In this document: piece after piece, positions 36,118 through 44,502 of the stretch
Position numbering within the stretch: position 1 is the stretch's first letter
How the letters are laid out: each line of letters opens with the position of its first letter
NCBI RefSeq assembly: GCF_003544895.1
Contig: NZ_CP032125.1
Coordinates: 186,001-250,000, forward strand
Length of the DNA stretch: 64,000 nucleotides
Reading direction: 5' to 3'
Source of the DNA: Profundibacter amoris
Lineage (GTDB): Bacteria; Pseudomonadota; Alphaproteobacteria; Rhodobacterales; Rhodobacteraceae
Notes under the pieces: model-generated
The model's input: only the letters and a program-made list of their open reading frames with translations
Databases searched by the model: none
Told to the model about the DNA's origin: nothing
Made by a program: the position numbers and the translations under genes

Positions 36118-37251
36118 TCAGAGCATGTCACACAGGGCGTCAATCGCTACCTGCGCGGTTTCGGGATCGGAAATATGGCTGTCCAGCTGTGTCAGGCGGA
36201 TGTGCGGTTTCAGGGTTTCGGAAACCTTTTGCCAGAATATTTGCCGCAAGGCGGGGTCTTCGATTGCGCCGCCGGGGGCGTCTTCGCTGGAAAAGCCGCC
36301 CATCGGCACGATCAGTTCGATGTTGCCGGTGGCATGGTTCAGATCGGTTGCCAGAACCACGGCCAGATGGGCCATTTCATCGGCGGTCAGTTTCACATGC
36401 GTGAACAGCGGCGAGTGCTGGTAATGCGGGCGTTCCAGATATTGCGGTGGCACGGATTCCAGCCGTTCAAACCCCAGAAAATTGACCCCGCCAGGCAGGA
36501 TGACCTGCGGCAGGCCCATATCGCTGGCGGCGGTAAATCTGGTGGGCATGGCCGTGTGACTGCCGGTAAACAACATGCGGGTCAACTCGTGCGTGGTGAC
36601 ATCCACAACAGCCTTGAAACCGCCATCCGCCGTGCATCGGGCATAAGCCGCACCGCCAAACCCGTTGGCATGAAACACGGTGGTTTCATGGCCCTGCGCC
36701 CGCAGGCCACAAGCGATGGATTGGGTGGCCCCCGACAGCGTGCTAAGGGCGGTGATCGCGATCGAGGATGTCCGTGCATCCACCAACTGTTCGGTATCGC
36801 ACAGGCCGGCAATCATTGCGGCGGCATTGTCCAAAACCTGCCGCAGAATGGTGTTCAACCCGCAAATATCGACCAGCGTCGGAAGCAGTATGATCGAGCT
36901 GTCCGCCACCTCGGCCCGCGGATCGAACGGCATCGGGGAAATCAGCATCTTGCGGCTGGTCATTGGCAAATGGTGCATCACCCGCATGATGATATCGCCG
37001 CCGGTTCCACCCCCCAGTCCGACAACAACCGCGTTACCTTCGGCAGTGGCCTGTTGCAGCAAAGGGATGGTGTGTTCCACCACATGATCCATCGCGGCGA
37101 TCTTTTCGCGCGGGCTCCAGACGGCACCGCCAGACCCCAGCGAAATATCAATGACGCGGGCTGTGATACCCAGATGGCTCAAAGCCTCGGCCAGATAGTC
37201 GATCTCTTCCTGTTTGGTTTCGACCGTGGCCAGTAACAATGCTTCGCATTT
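36118..37251 (-). CDS. Tm-1-like (UPF0261) ATP-binding domain protein
   Basis: A 377-aa protein of the UPF0261/Tm-1-like family. It starts with LLLATVETKQEEIDYLAEAL, has a glycine-rich VVVGLGGGTGGDIIMRVMHHLP segment and ends in a second alpha/beta domain with LIVPMGGFSSEDAPGG. The plant homologue Tm-1 binds ATP and blocks tobamovirus replication, but the bacterial function is unknown. Here it lies between ABC permease genes and a class II aldolase gene, with 7-10 bp gaps, so a role in processing the imported sugar is likely. Confidence 0.85.
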   Translation of the reverse strand, partial: KCEALLLATVETKQEEIDYLAEALSHLGITARVIDISLGSGGAVWSPREKIAAMDHVVEHTIPLLQQATAEGNAVVVGLGGGTGGDIIMRVMHHLPMTSRKMLISPMPFDPRAEVADSSIILLPTLVDICGLNTILRQVLDNAAAMIAGLCDTEQLVDARTSSIAITALSTLSGATQSIACGLRAQGHETTVFHANGFGGAAYARCTADGGFKAVVDVTTHELTRMLFTGSHTAMPTRFTAASDMGLPQVILPGGVNFLGFERLESVPPQYLERPHYQHSPLFTHVKLTADEMAHLAVVLATDLNHATGNIELIVPMGGFSSEDAPGGAIEDPALRQIFWQKVSETLKPHIRLTQLDSHISDPETAQVAIDALCDML

Positions 37252-37258
37252 CATCAGG

Positions 37259-38131
37259 TTATCCTTTAACCGCACCTGCGGTCATGCCGGTGATGATCTG
37301 CCGCGAGGCCACAAAGGTAAAGATGATCGGTGGAATTGCCAGCAACATGCCAGTGGCCATGATCACCCCCCAGTCCAGATTATATTCGGTCAGGGAATTC
37401 ACAATCGTTACCGGCACCGTGCGTGTGTTCCGGTTCGACAGCGCATTGGCCAGCAGGAATTCGTTCCAGGCGATACGGAAGGTAAAAATAGACGCCGCCG
37501 CCAGTCCGGGTTTGATGATCGGCAGCACGATCAGAAAGAAAACCTGCAAGGGGCCGGCCCCGTCAATACGCGCGCTTTCCTCAAGCTGGATCGGCACCTG
37601 CACGATAAAGCTTTGGAGTATCCAGATGACAAACGGCAGATTCATGGCAACATAGATCAGGATGATCCCCATGCGTGTGCCGTCAATCTGGAACTGGAAT
37701 GTCCAGATGCCAAAAATCGGAACCAGCAGCACGGCGGGCGGCACCATGCGGGTCATCAGTGTGACCAGCGAAACGGTATCACGCCCCATAAAGCGGAACC
37801 GCACCAATGCATAGGCGGCCATGCAGCCAATGATCAGTGTCAGAATTGTCGAGGTGATGGCGATGATCAGCGAATTCCCCAAGGCCCGGCCAAAGGTGGG
37901 GTTGCAGTAATCCAGCCCCTGTGGCTCGTACCAAAGGACGTTGCACAGCACGGTTTCATAATTGTGAATCGTCGGCAGGAAAAAAAAGCTGGAGGTATCC
38001 GACATAATATCGACGGTCAGCTTCAGCGATGTGGACAGCATCAAAATGATCGGCCCCACAGCCATAAAGATCAGGGCGACCAGCAGGGCGTAAAAGGCGG
38101 GGTTTTGTTTGTCGTAGGATTGTTGGGACAT
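37259..38131 (-). CDS. Sugar ABC transporter permease, MalG type
   Basis: A 290-aa inner-membrane permease with six helices. The EAA loop is in the form EESARIDGAGPLQVFFLIVLPIIKPG, the typical contact for the MalK-like ATPase. The upstream permease stop and this ATG overlap, so they are co-translated. It lacks the P3 extension and fits carbohydrate CUT1 importers. Confidence 0.92.
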   Translation of the reverse strand: MSQQSYDKQNPAFYALLVALIFMAVGPIILMLSTSLKLTVDIMSDTSSFFFLPTIHNYETVLCNVLWYEPQGLDYCNPTFGRALGNSLIIAITSTILTLIIGCMAAYALVRFRFMGRDTVSLVTLMTRMVPPAVLLVPIFGIWTFQFQIDGTRMGIILIYVAMNLPFVIWILQSFIVQVPIQLEESARIDGAGPLQVFFLIVLPIIKPGLAAASIFTFRIAWNEFLLANALSNRNTRTVPVTIVNSLTEYNLDWGVIMATGMLLAIPPIIFTFVASRQIITGMTAGAVKG

Positions 38132-39054
38132 TACGCCTCCTCCGCCGCGATGTTTTTCAGCCGCATAGCGCGCATTTCTGTGACCTTGTTATAAAGGAAC
38201 ATGGCGACCGTCAGAAACAGCAGCATCATAAGCAGGATGTTCGACATCGCCGCCGCCACCCCCAGTTCGCGGAATTCCGTGGCGGTGCGCATGATGCGCA
38301 GGGCCATAACCTCGGTTGACAGGCCGGGGCCGCCGTTGGTCAGCACAAGGATCACTTCCAGAACCTTGAAGGAATCAATCAGGCGCAGAAGGAAAGTGAT
38401 GACCAGAACCGGCATCATCAGCGGCAGTTTGATATACAGGATGCTTTGCCAGCCGTTGGCCCCGTCAATACGCGCGGCCTCCATCACCGATTGCGGAAGG
38501 GTTTGCAGTGCGGCAAGGGACAGAATGAAGATGAACGGCACCCATTGCCAGACATCGGCAATGATAACCGAGGCAAAGGCCCAGTCACCGTCCAGCAGCC
38601 ATGGCATCGGCTCGAACCCCAAACTTTTCAGCGTGCGGTTAAAGAAACCGACGGTCGGGTGGTACATATAGCGCCACATCAGGCCAACGACGATTGGCGA
38701 AATCATCATCGGCAGAATGAAAAGCGTGCGCAGGGCGGACATGCCGCGGATGTTGCGATCCAGCAAAAAGGCAAGGCCAACACCAATGAACATTTCCAAC
38801 GACACAACGATGGCCGAAAAGCGGAGTGTTACGAAGAAACTTTCGCGGAAACTCTCGTCATGGAACAGGTTGATATAGTTTCGCAAGCCTACGAATTCGG
38901 CCTGACCGATCCGCTGGCTGGGATTCCAGTTCAGGAAACCGGCATAAAACACATAGCCCAACGGGTATAAAAGCGCGACCAGCAGGATTGCTGCGGCGGG
39001 GGCCAAAAACATGTATGGCGTCAGACGGTTGGCAAGCGAAGTATTCATATTCAA
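38131..39054 (-). CDS. Sugar ABC transporter permease, MalF type
   Basis: A 307-aa inner-membrane permease with six helices and the EAA loop MEAARIDGANGWQSILYIKLPLMMP, paired with the MalG-type permease that directly follows. An ATG 6 bases downstream (39048) could also start it. It belongs to the CUT1 class that imports mono- or oligosaccharides and polyols. Confidence 0.92.
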   Translation of the reverse strand: MNMNTSLANRLTPYMFLAPAAAILLVALLYPLGYVFYAGFLNWNPSQRIGQAEFVGLRNYINLFHDESFRESFFVTLRFSAIVVSLEMFIGVGLAFLLDRNIRGMSALRTLFILPMMISPIVVGLMWRYMYHPTVGFFNRTLKSLGFEPMPWLLDGDWAFASVIIADVWQWVPFIFILSLAALQTLPQSVMEAARIDGANGWQSILYIKLPLMMPVLVITFLLRLIDSFKVLEVILVLTNGGPGLSTEVMALRIMRTATEFRELGVAAAMSNILLMMLLFLTVAMFLYNKVTEMRAMRLKNIAAEEA

Positions 39055-39095
39055 AGCCGTTTCTTATGACAGGGCGTCACTGGAAAGATTGCGAA

Positions 39096-39117
39096 CGGGC
39101 CGGTATTATCCGGCCCG
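39096..39117 (-). other. Intergenic hairpin between binding-protein and permease genes
   Basis: CGGGCCGG (39096-39103) and CCGGCCCG (39110-39117) form a perfect 8-bp stem with a 6-base loop, 17 bases after the binding-protein stop. Such hairpins often protect the binding-protein mRNA or reduce permease expression in ABC operons. Confidence 0.6.
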
Positions 39118-39133
39118 CCGCGTTAGGTTTGGA

Positions 39134-40459
39134 TTATTGCCAGATATAGTAACCGGCATCTTCCATCGTTGCGCGAGTGCGTTCTGCAACACCGTCCAGC
39201 GCTTCCTGAATGTCCAGATCTTCGGTCAGGACTTTGGACAGGGCTGTGCCCAGATCGGCATTGATTTTACCCCATACAGGGATGATCGGACGCCAGTCGG
39301 GATCAGCATGGCGCAGGGCTTCGCCGAACAGTTTCATGTGCGGGAATTTGGCGTTCACATCAGGATCTTCGTGGGTCGAGAACCGCGACGGGTTGCCACC
39401 TTCAAGCGCAATCAGCTTGTCAGCCTTTTTCGAAGTCAGCCATTGCATCAGCAGGAACGCGGCTTCTTTGTGCTGCGCATTCGCGGGGATACCAATGCCG
39501 AAACCGCCAGTTTGCGATGCCTGACGCACGCCGGCGGGGTGCATTGCCCAGCCAACCTTGCCAACCACAGCCGATTTTGCCGGGTCGTTAACCTGACCGG
39601 CAAACTGCGTGGAATCAAGGAACATCGCGGTTTTACCTTGCAAGAAGGCAGCGCCAGCTTCGGCAAAGCCGAATGTTTGCGCGCCTTCAGGACCACAATC
39701 AACAATCTTTTTCAGCGCGGTTGCAGCGGCAACACCGGCTTCATTGTTCATGATGGGGTTCCAGTCGTCATCAAAGATGCGGCCACCCAACGGGGCAAGG
39801 TGCAGCAGGAACGCATGCGAGGCATGGTGGCCCGATGCGGCCCGGGACGACAGGCCGCCCATTCCCGGCTCCAGTTGCGGGATTTTACAGGCCAGTTCCA
39901 GCAACTCGTCATAAGTTGTCGGCACTTTCAGGCCGTGCTTTTCAAAGATGTCCTTGCGATACCCCAGAATCGAGGTTTCCGAACCAAAAGGCAGACCAAA
40001 CAATGAACCGGTTTTGCCGGGCAGATAACCTTTTTCACCACCGGCAATACCGATGTTGGCGACATAACCGTCGATCAAGTCATCGGCATCATATTTCGGA
40101 TCGGCCAGTTTCGGGTTCATGAAATACTTGGCCAGATTTTCCAGCTGGTCGGCATACACATAGTCAGCCTTGGAAAACACAACGTAACCGATCAGGTCGT
40201 AATCACCGACGTCCTTGGTTAATTCCAGCGTCTGGCGTTCGCGCATTTTCAGGTATTGCAGTTGGTCAACTTCAACCATAATGCCGGTTTCCTTGGTGAA
40301 TTCCGGCAGTATTTTCATCACCGCATTATAGTGCGGGGTCGTCGGGAAGTTAATCACAAGCGTTGTGCCTGCGTATGGTTCGTAGGGGTTTCCGGCAACA
40401 GCTGCCGAGGCAGCAAGCGCCATCCCCGTCGAACAAACCAATGTTCTTAAATGTTTCAT
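39134..40459 (-). CDS. Sugar ABC transporter, extracellular binding protein
   Basis: A 441-aa periplasmic binding protein of solute-binding family 1. The signal peptide is about residues 1-22 (ending AVAGN). The mature protein begins TLVINFPTTPHYNAVMKILPEFTKETGI, the usual family start. A strong GGAGG site precedes the ATG at 40459. It delivers a sugar or polyol to the two permeases; the ligand is unknown, and the catabolic genes suggest a tetrose, tetritol or related short sugar. Confidence 0.9.
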   Translation of the reverse strand: MKHLRTLVCSTGMALAASAAVAGNPYEPYAGTTLVINFPTTPHYNAVMKILPEFTKETGIMVEVDQLQYLKMRERQTLELTKDVGDYDLIGYVVFSKADYVYADQLENLAKYFMNPKLADPKYDADDLIDGYVANIGIAGGEKGYLPGKTGSLFGLPFGSETSILGYRKDIFEKHGLKVPTTYDELLELACKIPQLEPGMGGLSSRAASGHHASHAFLLHLAPLGGRIFDDDWNPIMNNEAGVAAATALKKIVDCGPEGAQTFGFAEAGAAFLQGKTAMFLDSTQFAGQVNDPAKSAVVGKVGWAMHPAGVRQASQTGGFGIGIPANAQHKEAAFLLMQWLTSKKADKLIALEGGNPSRFSTHEDPDVNAKFPHMKLFGEALRHADPDWRPIIPVWGKINADLGTALSKVLTEDLDIQEALDGVAERTRATMEDAGYYIWQ

Positions 40460-40500
40460 TTTTTCCTCCAAGTTAGTTGCGCCGCCTTAAATGGCAACAC

Positions 40501-41598
40501 TTACAAAGCTGGCACGGGCAAAAGCGATGTGCCGGTATTCGGATCAAACAGATGGATTTCCTCCTCTTTGACCGCAAATTTACGAATTTCTCCTACCTTG
40601 ACGGGGGCCGCCGAATTGACTTCGATCGAAACCCGCTGCCCGCCGAATTCACAGATCACAACGGATTCCGATCCAATGTATTCCGACAGGATAATGTTCA
40701 TCGACAAGGCATCGGGGCTTTCGGTTTCTTCGAAACTGGATGGGCGAATGCCAAGGGTGACGGGGTTGCCCACAGCCCCTTTCAGGTGTTGAAGAAATGC
40801 TTTTGGCAGGGGGATGGAATAGCTGTCACTGCGCACGACCAGACGATCGTTTTCAGTGGCAAGCGTCCCGTCCAGAAAGTTCATGGTCGGGGATCCGATG
40901 AACCCCGCGACAAATTTATTGGCCGGTGTGCGATACAGTTGTTCGGGCGTGCCCTCCTGCATGACTTCGCCGGATTTCATCACCACAATCCTGTCGCCCA
41001 GCGTCATCGCTTCGACCTGATCATGTGTGACGTAAATGATATTCTTTTCAATCCGCTGGCTTAGCAGTGCCAGTTCGGCGCGCATTTGTCCGCGCAGTTT
41101 GGCGTCCAGATTTGACAGCGGTTCGTCAAATAGGAAAATCGAGGCATCCCGCACCAGCGCACGGCCCATTGCCACCCTCTGGCGCTGCCCGCCGGACAAC
41201 TCGCCCGGCATCCGGTCCAGATAGTCGGTCAGATCCAGCATCGCCGCTACTTCGGTAACGCGCTTGTTGATCTCGGCTTTTTTGTAACGCGCCAATCGCA
41301 AGGCAAACGACATATTCTTGGCCACGTTCATGTGCGGATACAGGGCGTAATCCTGAAACACCATCGCGATGTCGCGCTCTTTTGGTTCAAGTTTGGAAAC
41401 ATCATTTCCATCGACCAGAATTTGCCCGTCTGTATTGGTCTCTAGTCCTGCGATCATCCGCAGTGTGGTTGACTTGCCGCAGCCGGACGGGCCAACCAAT
41501 ACGACAAATTCGCCATCGGCCATCGTCAGGTTCAAATCCTCGATGACTGTAACAGCCCCATAGGACTTTTTCAGGTTCTTCAGTTCAATTACCGGCAT
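40501..41598 (-). CDS. Sugar ABC transporter ATPase, UgpC/MalK type
   Basis: A 365-aa ATPase with Walker A GPSGCGKST, Q loop VFQDYALYPHM, signature LSGGQRQRVAMGRALV, Walker B IFLFDEPLSNLD, and the MalK-type C-terminal OB-fold (about residues 240-360) with VTLGIRPSSF. Two permeases and one binding protein follow in the same operon. It is first in the leftward arm, divergent from the GntR regulator. Confidence 0.93.
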   Translation of the reverse strand: MPVIELKNLKKSYGAVTVIEDLNLTMADGEFVVLVGPSGCGKSTTLRMIAGLETNTDGQILVDGNDVSKLEPKERDIAMVFQDYALYPHMNVAKNMSFALRLARYKKAEINKRVTEVAAMLDLTDYLDRMPGELSGGQRQRVAMGRALVRDASIFLFDEPLSNLDAKLRGQMRAELALLSQRIEKNIIYVTHDQVEAMTLGDRIVVMKSGEVMQEGTPEQLYRTPANKFVAGFIGSPTMNFLDGTLATENDRLVVRSDSYSIPLPKAFLQHLKGAVGNPVTLGIRPSSFEETESPDALSMNIILSEYIGSESVVICEFGGQRVSIEVNSAAPVKVGEIRKFAVKEEEIHLFDPNTGTSLLPVPAL

Positions 41599-41642
41599 CG
41601 CCCACCCGTGAATTCCATTATGCGGCTTTCAGGTTAGGGCCA

Positions 41643-41652
41643 TTGTGCACAT
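41643..41652. promoter_or_regulatory. Candidate GntR operator between the importer and regulator genes
   Basis: TTGTGCACAT contains the dyad TGTGCACA, similar in layout to the TTGTATACAA site before the hydrolase gene at 42461. It lies 45 bp from the ATPase start, in the 151-bp space shared with the GntR gene. The GT-N-AC core fits FadR-subfamily operators; binding is inferred. Confidence 0.35.
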
Positions 41653-41749
41653 AGTCAATATAAATATACAAAAATCCTTTGTGATTGCCCAAACCCCTAA
41701 AAATATGCTATTCCCGCATACTGACGGGCAATATGGATAGGAACCATAG

Positions 41750-42403
41750 GTGGAAAAAGACAAAGTGCAGAAGGGCAGATCGATCTCGAAACACATTGAA
41801 GAGACCTTGAGGGCCGATATTGCCTCGGGTCAGATCGATGCGGGCGAGCGGCTGGATGAGACCAAACTGGCCGAACGATTCTCGGTTTCACGCACTCCAG
41901 TGCGCGAGGCGCTTAACAGATTGGTTGCGCAGGGAATTCTGGTGTCGAACGGGCGGCGCGGCGTGCGCGTGACGGAATACACCCGCGAAGAGCTGGCGCA
42001 TATGTTCGAAGCGATGCATGAAATCGAAGCTCTGTGTGCGGGCATGGCCGCGAAACGCCTTACTTTATTGGCTCGATCCAGTATAGAATCCGCGCAGGCC
42101 GAATGTATAAAAGCAGCAGAAGCCAATGATCTACCGGGCTTTTTGCGCGCTAACGAGACCTTTCATCTGGCGATCTACCGGGCCACGGAAAACCCGTTCA
42201 TCTTTGATCTGGCCTCGGGTTTTCGCCAGCGCACCGGCCCCTTTCGGGCCAAGAAATTTTCAACGGGCGAAGACTTGATTGCCTCGGCCCGTTCTCACGA
42301 TGAAATAATCAAACATTTGTTTTCGACTGATTCTGCTGCGGCAGCTTCGGAAATGGGGCAGCATATGAAGGATACATTCATGTCTATTCTGGCCAAGATG
42401 TAG
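41750..42403 (+). CDS. GntR-family regulator (FadR/FCD subfamily)
   Basis: A 217-aa repressor-type regulator with an N-terminal winged helix (about residues 10-75, ERFSVSRTPVREALNRLVAQGIL) and an FCD ligand-binding domain (about 85-210) with the expected Asp/His metal-site pattern. The start is a GTG at 41750 behind GGATAGGAA. It sits in the middle of the sugar locus, divergent from the importer genes and just before the lactonase and catabolic genes, so it probably controls both arms in response to a pathway intermediate. Confidence 0.88.
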   Translation: MEKDKVQKGRSISKHIEETLRADIASGQIDAGERLDETKLAERFSVSRTPVREALNRLVAQGILVSNGRRGVRVTEYTREELAHMFEAMHEIEALCAGMAAKRLTLLARSSIESAQAECIKAAEANDLPGFLRANETFHLAIYRATENPFIFDLASGFRQRTGPFRAKKFSTGEDLIASARSHDEIIKHLFSTDSAAAASEMGQHMKDTFMSILAKM

Positions 42404-42460
42404 GCAGGAATAGCAGTTTTTACCTGTGGATCCATTATTGCTGTAGACAGTTACAATATC

Positions 42461-42470
42461 TTGTATACAA
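42461..42470. promoter_or_regulatory. Palindromic GntR-type operator before the lactonase-like gene
   Basis: TTGTATACAA is a perfect 10-bp dyad 31 bp before the hydrolase ATG, flanked by a 9-bp direct repeat TACAATATC (42452-42460 and 42466-42474). The GT-N-AC core fits FadR-type sites. It is likely the operator of the neighbouring GntR regulator; binding is not shown by the sequence. Confidence 0.5.
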
Positions 42471-42501
42471 TATCTCCGAACCTAGCTTTGGAGAACTTTT
42501 A

Positions 42502-43377
42502 ATGACCATATCCGAGACCAAGATCTATCCTATTAACACCGGTTGGCTGGAAGGCGACCTGGGGACGTATATCTTCTGGAAAGGCCCGGCGGGCAAAAAG
42601 AAGTGGCAGCCCGTTTATTGTTATTACATCGACACCGGTGAATACAAAATTCTGGTCGACACCGGATTGTGTGATGAAGAACGCGCCACCAAGTACCACC
42701 ACAAATGTGAAAAACGCGGCTGCCTTCAGGTGCATGAACACCTGAAGCAGAAGCTGGGCGTGGATCCGGACGAAATCGACGCGATCGTTTTCACCCACCT
42801 GCACTGGGACCATGTGCAGAATATGAAAGAATTCAAGAACGCGCGTTACATCGCGCCCAAGGCCGAAATCGAAATGGCCTATAACCCGCTGCCGCTATAT
42901 TACCGCACCTACGAAAGCCCCGTTCTGGGGATCGAGCCGGCCTATAACGGTTGCGCCTTTGAAATGATCGACAAAGAAACCGAGGTTCTGCCGGGCATCA
43001 CCATGTTCCCGACCCCCGGCCATTCCGTCGGGCATATGGGTGTGACGGTTGCCACCACCGGCGGCGATATCGTGATTTGCGGCGATGCGATTTTCGAGGC
43101 TCGCAATCTGGAGCCTAACGAGGACGAAAAATGGCGCTATTGGGTTCCAGCCCGTTTTGTCAATTCCTACGAGGGTTGGAAATCGGTCGAGGAAATAGAC
43201 AAGCGTGCGGATTATGTTTTGCCTTGCCATGACATTGAATGCGGTGATCACGAAGTCTACCCCTTTGAAGGCATGAAAAAACGCGACCGTCGCAAGTTCA
43301 TTCCGGGGTATAACTTCTACTTTGGTGATATGCCTCCGGGTACTGCGCGGGCGTCCGAAGACTCGCACGAAGACTAA
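42502..43377 (+). CDS. Metallo-beta-lactamase-fold hydrolase, AHL-lactonase-like
   Basis: A 291-aa cytoplasmic hydrolase with two-metal motif HLHWDHVQN near residue 95, a third His region TPGHSVGHMG and CGDAIFE Asp, then PCHDIE. The overall layout is that of AttM/AiiA-type N-acyl-homoserine lactonases. In a sugar locus with no quorum-sensing genes it may instead open a sugar lactone. It has its own operator and a terminator, so it is a separate unit from the catabolic genes that follow. Confidence 0.8.
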   Translation: MTISETKIYPINTGWLEGDLGTYIFWKGPAGKKKWQPVYCYYIDTGEYKILVDTGLCDEERATKYHHKCEKRGCLQVHEHLKQKLGVDPDEIDAIVFTHLHWDHVQNMKEFKNARYIAPKAEIEMAYNPLPLYYRTYESPVLGIEPAYNGCAFEMIDKETEVLPGITMFPTPGHSVGHMGVTVATTGGDIVICGDAIFEARNLEPNEDEKWRYWVPARFVNSYEGWKSVEEIDKRADYVLPCHDIECGDHEVYPFEGMKKRDRRKFIPGYNFYFGDMPPGTARASEDSHED

Positions 43378-43387
43378 TCCAACAACG

Positions 43388-43421
43388 GGGAATGCGCCGC
43401 AAACAGGCGCATTCCCTTTTT
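43388..43421 (+). terminator. Rho-independent terminator after the lactonase-like gene
   Basis: An 11-bp perfect stem (GGGAATGCGCC, 43388-43398, with GGCGCATTCCC, 43406-43416), 7-base loop, then TTTTT to 43421. It separates the hydrolase from the aldolase operon beginning at 43459. Confidence 0.9.
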
Positions 43422-43458
43422 CGTTTTACGACCTAAAATTTGATATGGGACATCCAAA

Positions 43459-44502
43459 ATGCCCGATCCACTAACCCCGCCAGAACCCGAATACGCCGCC
43501 CTTTGTCGGGCCTCGGCCAAAATCGGGGCGGATCCGATGCTGATTCAGGCAGCGGGGGGGAATACCTCGATCAAGGACGGCAATGTGATGTGGATCAAGG
43601 CATCGGGCACTTTGTTGGCCGATGCGCTGGACAAGGACGTTTTTGTTGCGGTCGATCTGCCAGATATGCGCCGCGCGGTTGCCGGTGGCGAGGGTCGTGC
43701 CGACCAGCCTGCGGAATTCGCGCTGGTGCGGGGTGGCTTGCGCCCCTCGATCGAAACCAGCCTGCATGCGGTGTTCGGGCAAAAGGTGGTGATGCACGCC
43801 CATTGTGTGCACACGCTGGCCCATGCGGTGCGCAAGGATTGCAGGGCGCTGATGCAGGCGCCGCTAGACGGGTTGAACTGGGGCATAGTTGATTATGTCA
43901 AACCGGGTGCCAATCTGGCGCGGCTGGTTTCGGCCGTGGCCAAGGGGCCGGTCAATGTGGTGGTGTTGCAAAATCACGGGATCATTGTGGCGGGGGAAAC
44001 TGTTGCCCAAACCCGCGCCCTGATGATGGACGTTCACGAACGGTTACGGGTTGATCCGTCGGCACCTGTGACACCTGACCTTACCGCGCTTGCATCGCTG
44101 GTCAGGGGCAGCGAATTCACCCTGCCGGATTACGCGCTGCTGCACCAGTTGGCGCTGGACCCTGCGCGGCTGAAACAGGCCACCGGAGGGAGCCTCTATC
44201 CCGACCATGTGATATTCTGCGGCATCGGCGCGACTGCCCTGCAAGACGGGGAAACCCCTGACCAGGCCGCAGCCAAACTGGTCAATGCCGGTGCCCCCGC
44301 CCCTGCGTTTCTGATCGTTCCGGGCAAAGGCGTTGTGGTGCGCCGTGACGCGAGCGGGGCAAACCATGCCCTGATCCGCTGTCTGGTGGATGTGTTGTTA
44401 CGGGTGCCTGCCGATGCTGATCTGAACTACCTGACGGACGCGCAGAATTACGAATTGTTGAACTGGGACGCTGAAAAATACCGGAGCACGCTGAATGGCT
44501 GA
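43459..44502 (+). CDS. Class II aldolase family protein (long form)
   Basis: A 347-aa protein of the class II aldolase/adducin fold with an extra C-terminal domain. AAGGNTSIKDGN marks the phosphate loop; zinc ligands lie in VVMHAHCVHT and LQNHGIIVAG. It resembles the aldolase half of the RhaD-type rhamnulose-1-phosphate aldolase/dehydrogenase fusions but lacks the dehydrogenase half. It overlaps the kinase gene by 8 bases and is first of a five-gene operon. It probably cleaves a ketose 1-phosphate. Confidence 0.83.
   Translation: MPDPLTPPEPEYAALCRASAKIGADPMLIQAAGGNTSIKDGNVMWIKASGTLLADALDKDVFVAVDLPDMRRAVAGGEGRADQPAEFALVRGGLRPSIETSLHAVFGQKVVMHAHCVHTLAHAVRKDCRALMQAPLDGLNWGIVDYVKPGANLARLVSAVAKGPVNVVVLQNHGIIVAGETVAQTRALMMDVHERLRVDPSAPVTPDLTALASLVRGSEFTLPDYALLHQLALDPARLKQATGGSLYPDHVIFCGIGATALQDGETPDQAAAKLVNAGAPAPAFLIVPGKGVVVRRDASGANHALIRCLVDVLLRVPADADLNYLTDAQNYELLNWDAEKYRSTLNG

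Noticed and set aside
35875-37236. A 453-codon plus-strand open frame
   Set aside because: It is antisense to the Tm-1-like and aldolase genes, which have family motifs and operon spacing.
43459-44502. A complete bifunctional rhamnulose-phosphate aldolase/dehydrogenase
   Set aside because: The dehydrogenase half is missing, and no other rhamnose genes are present.
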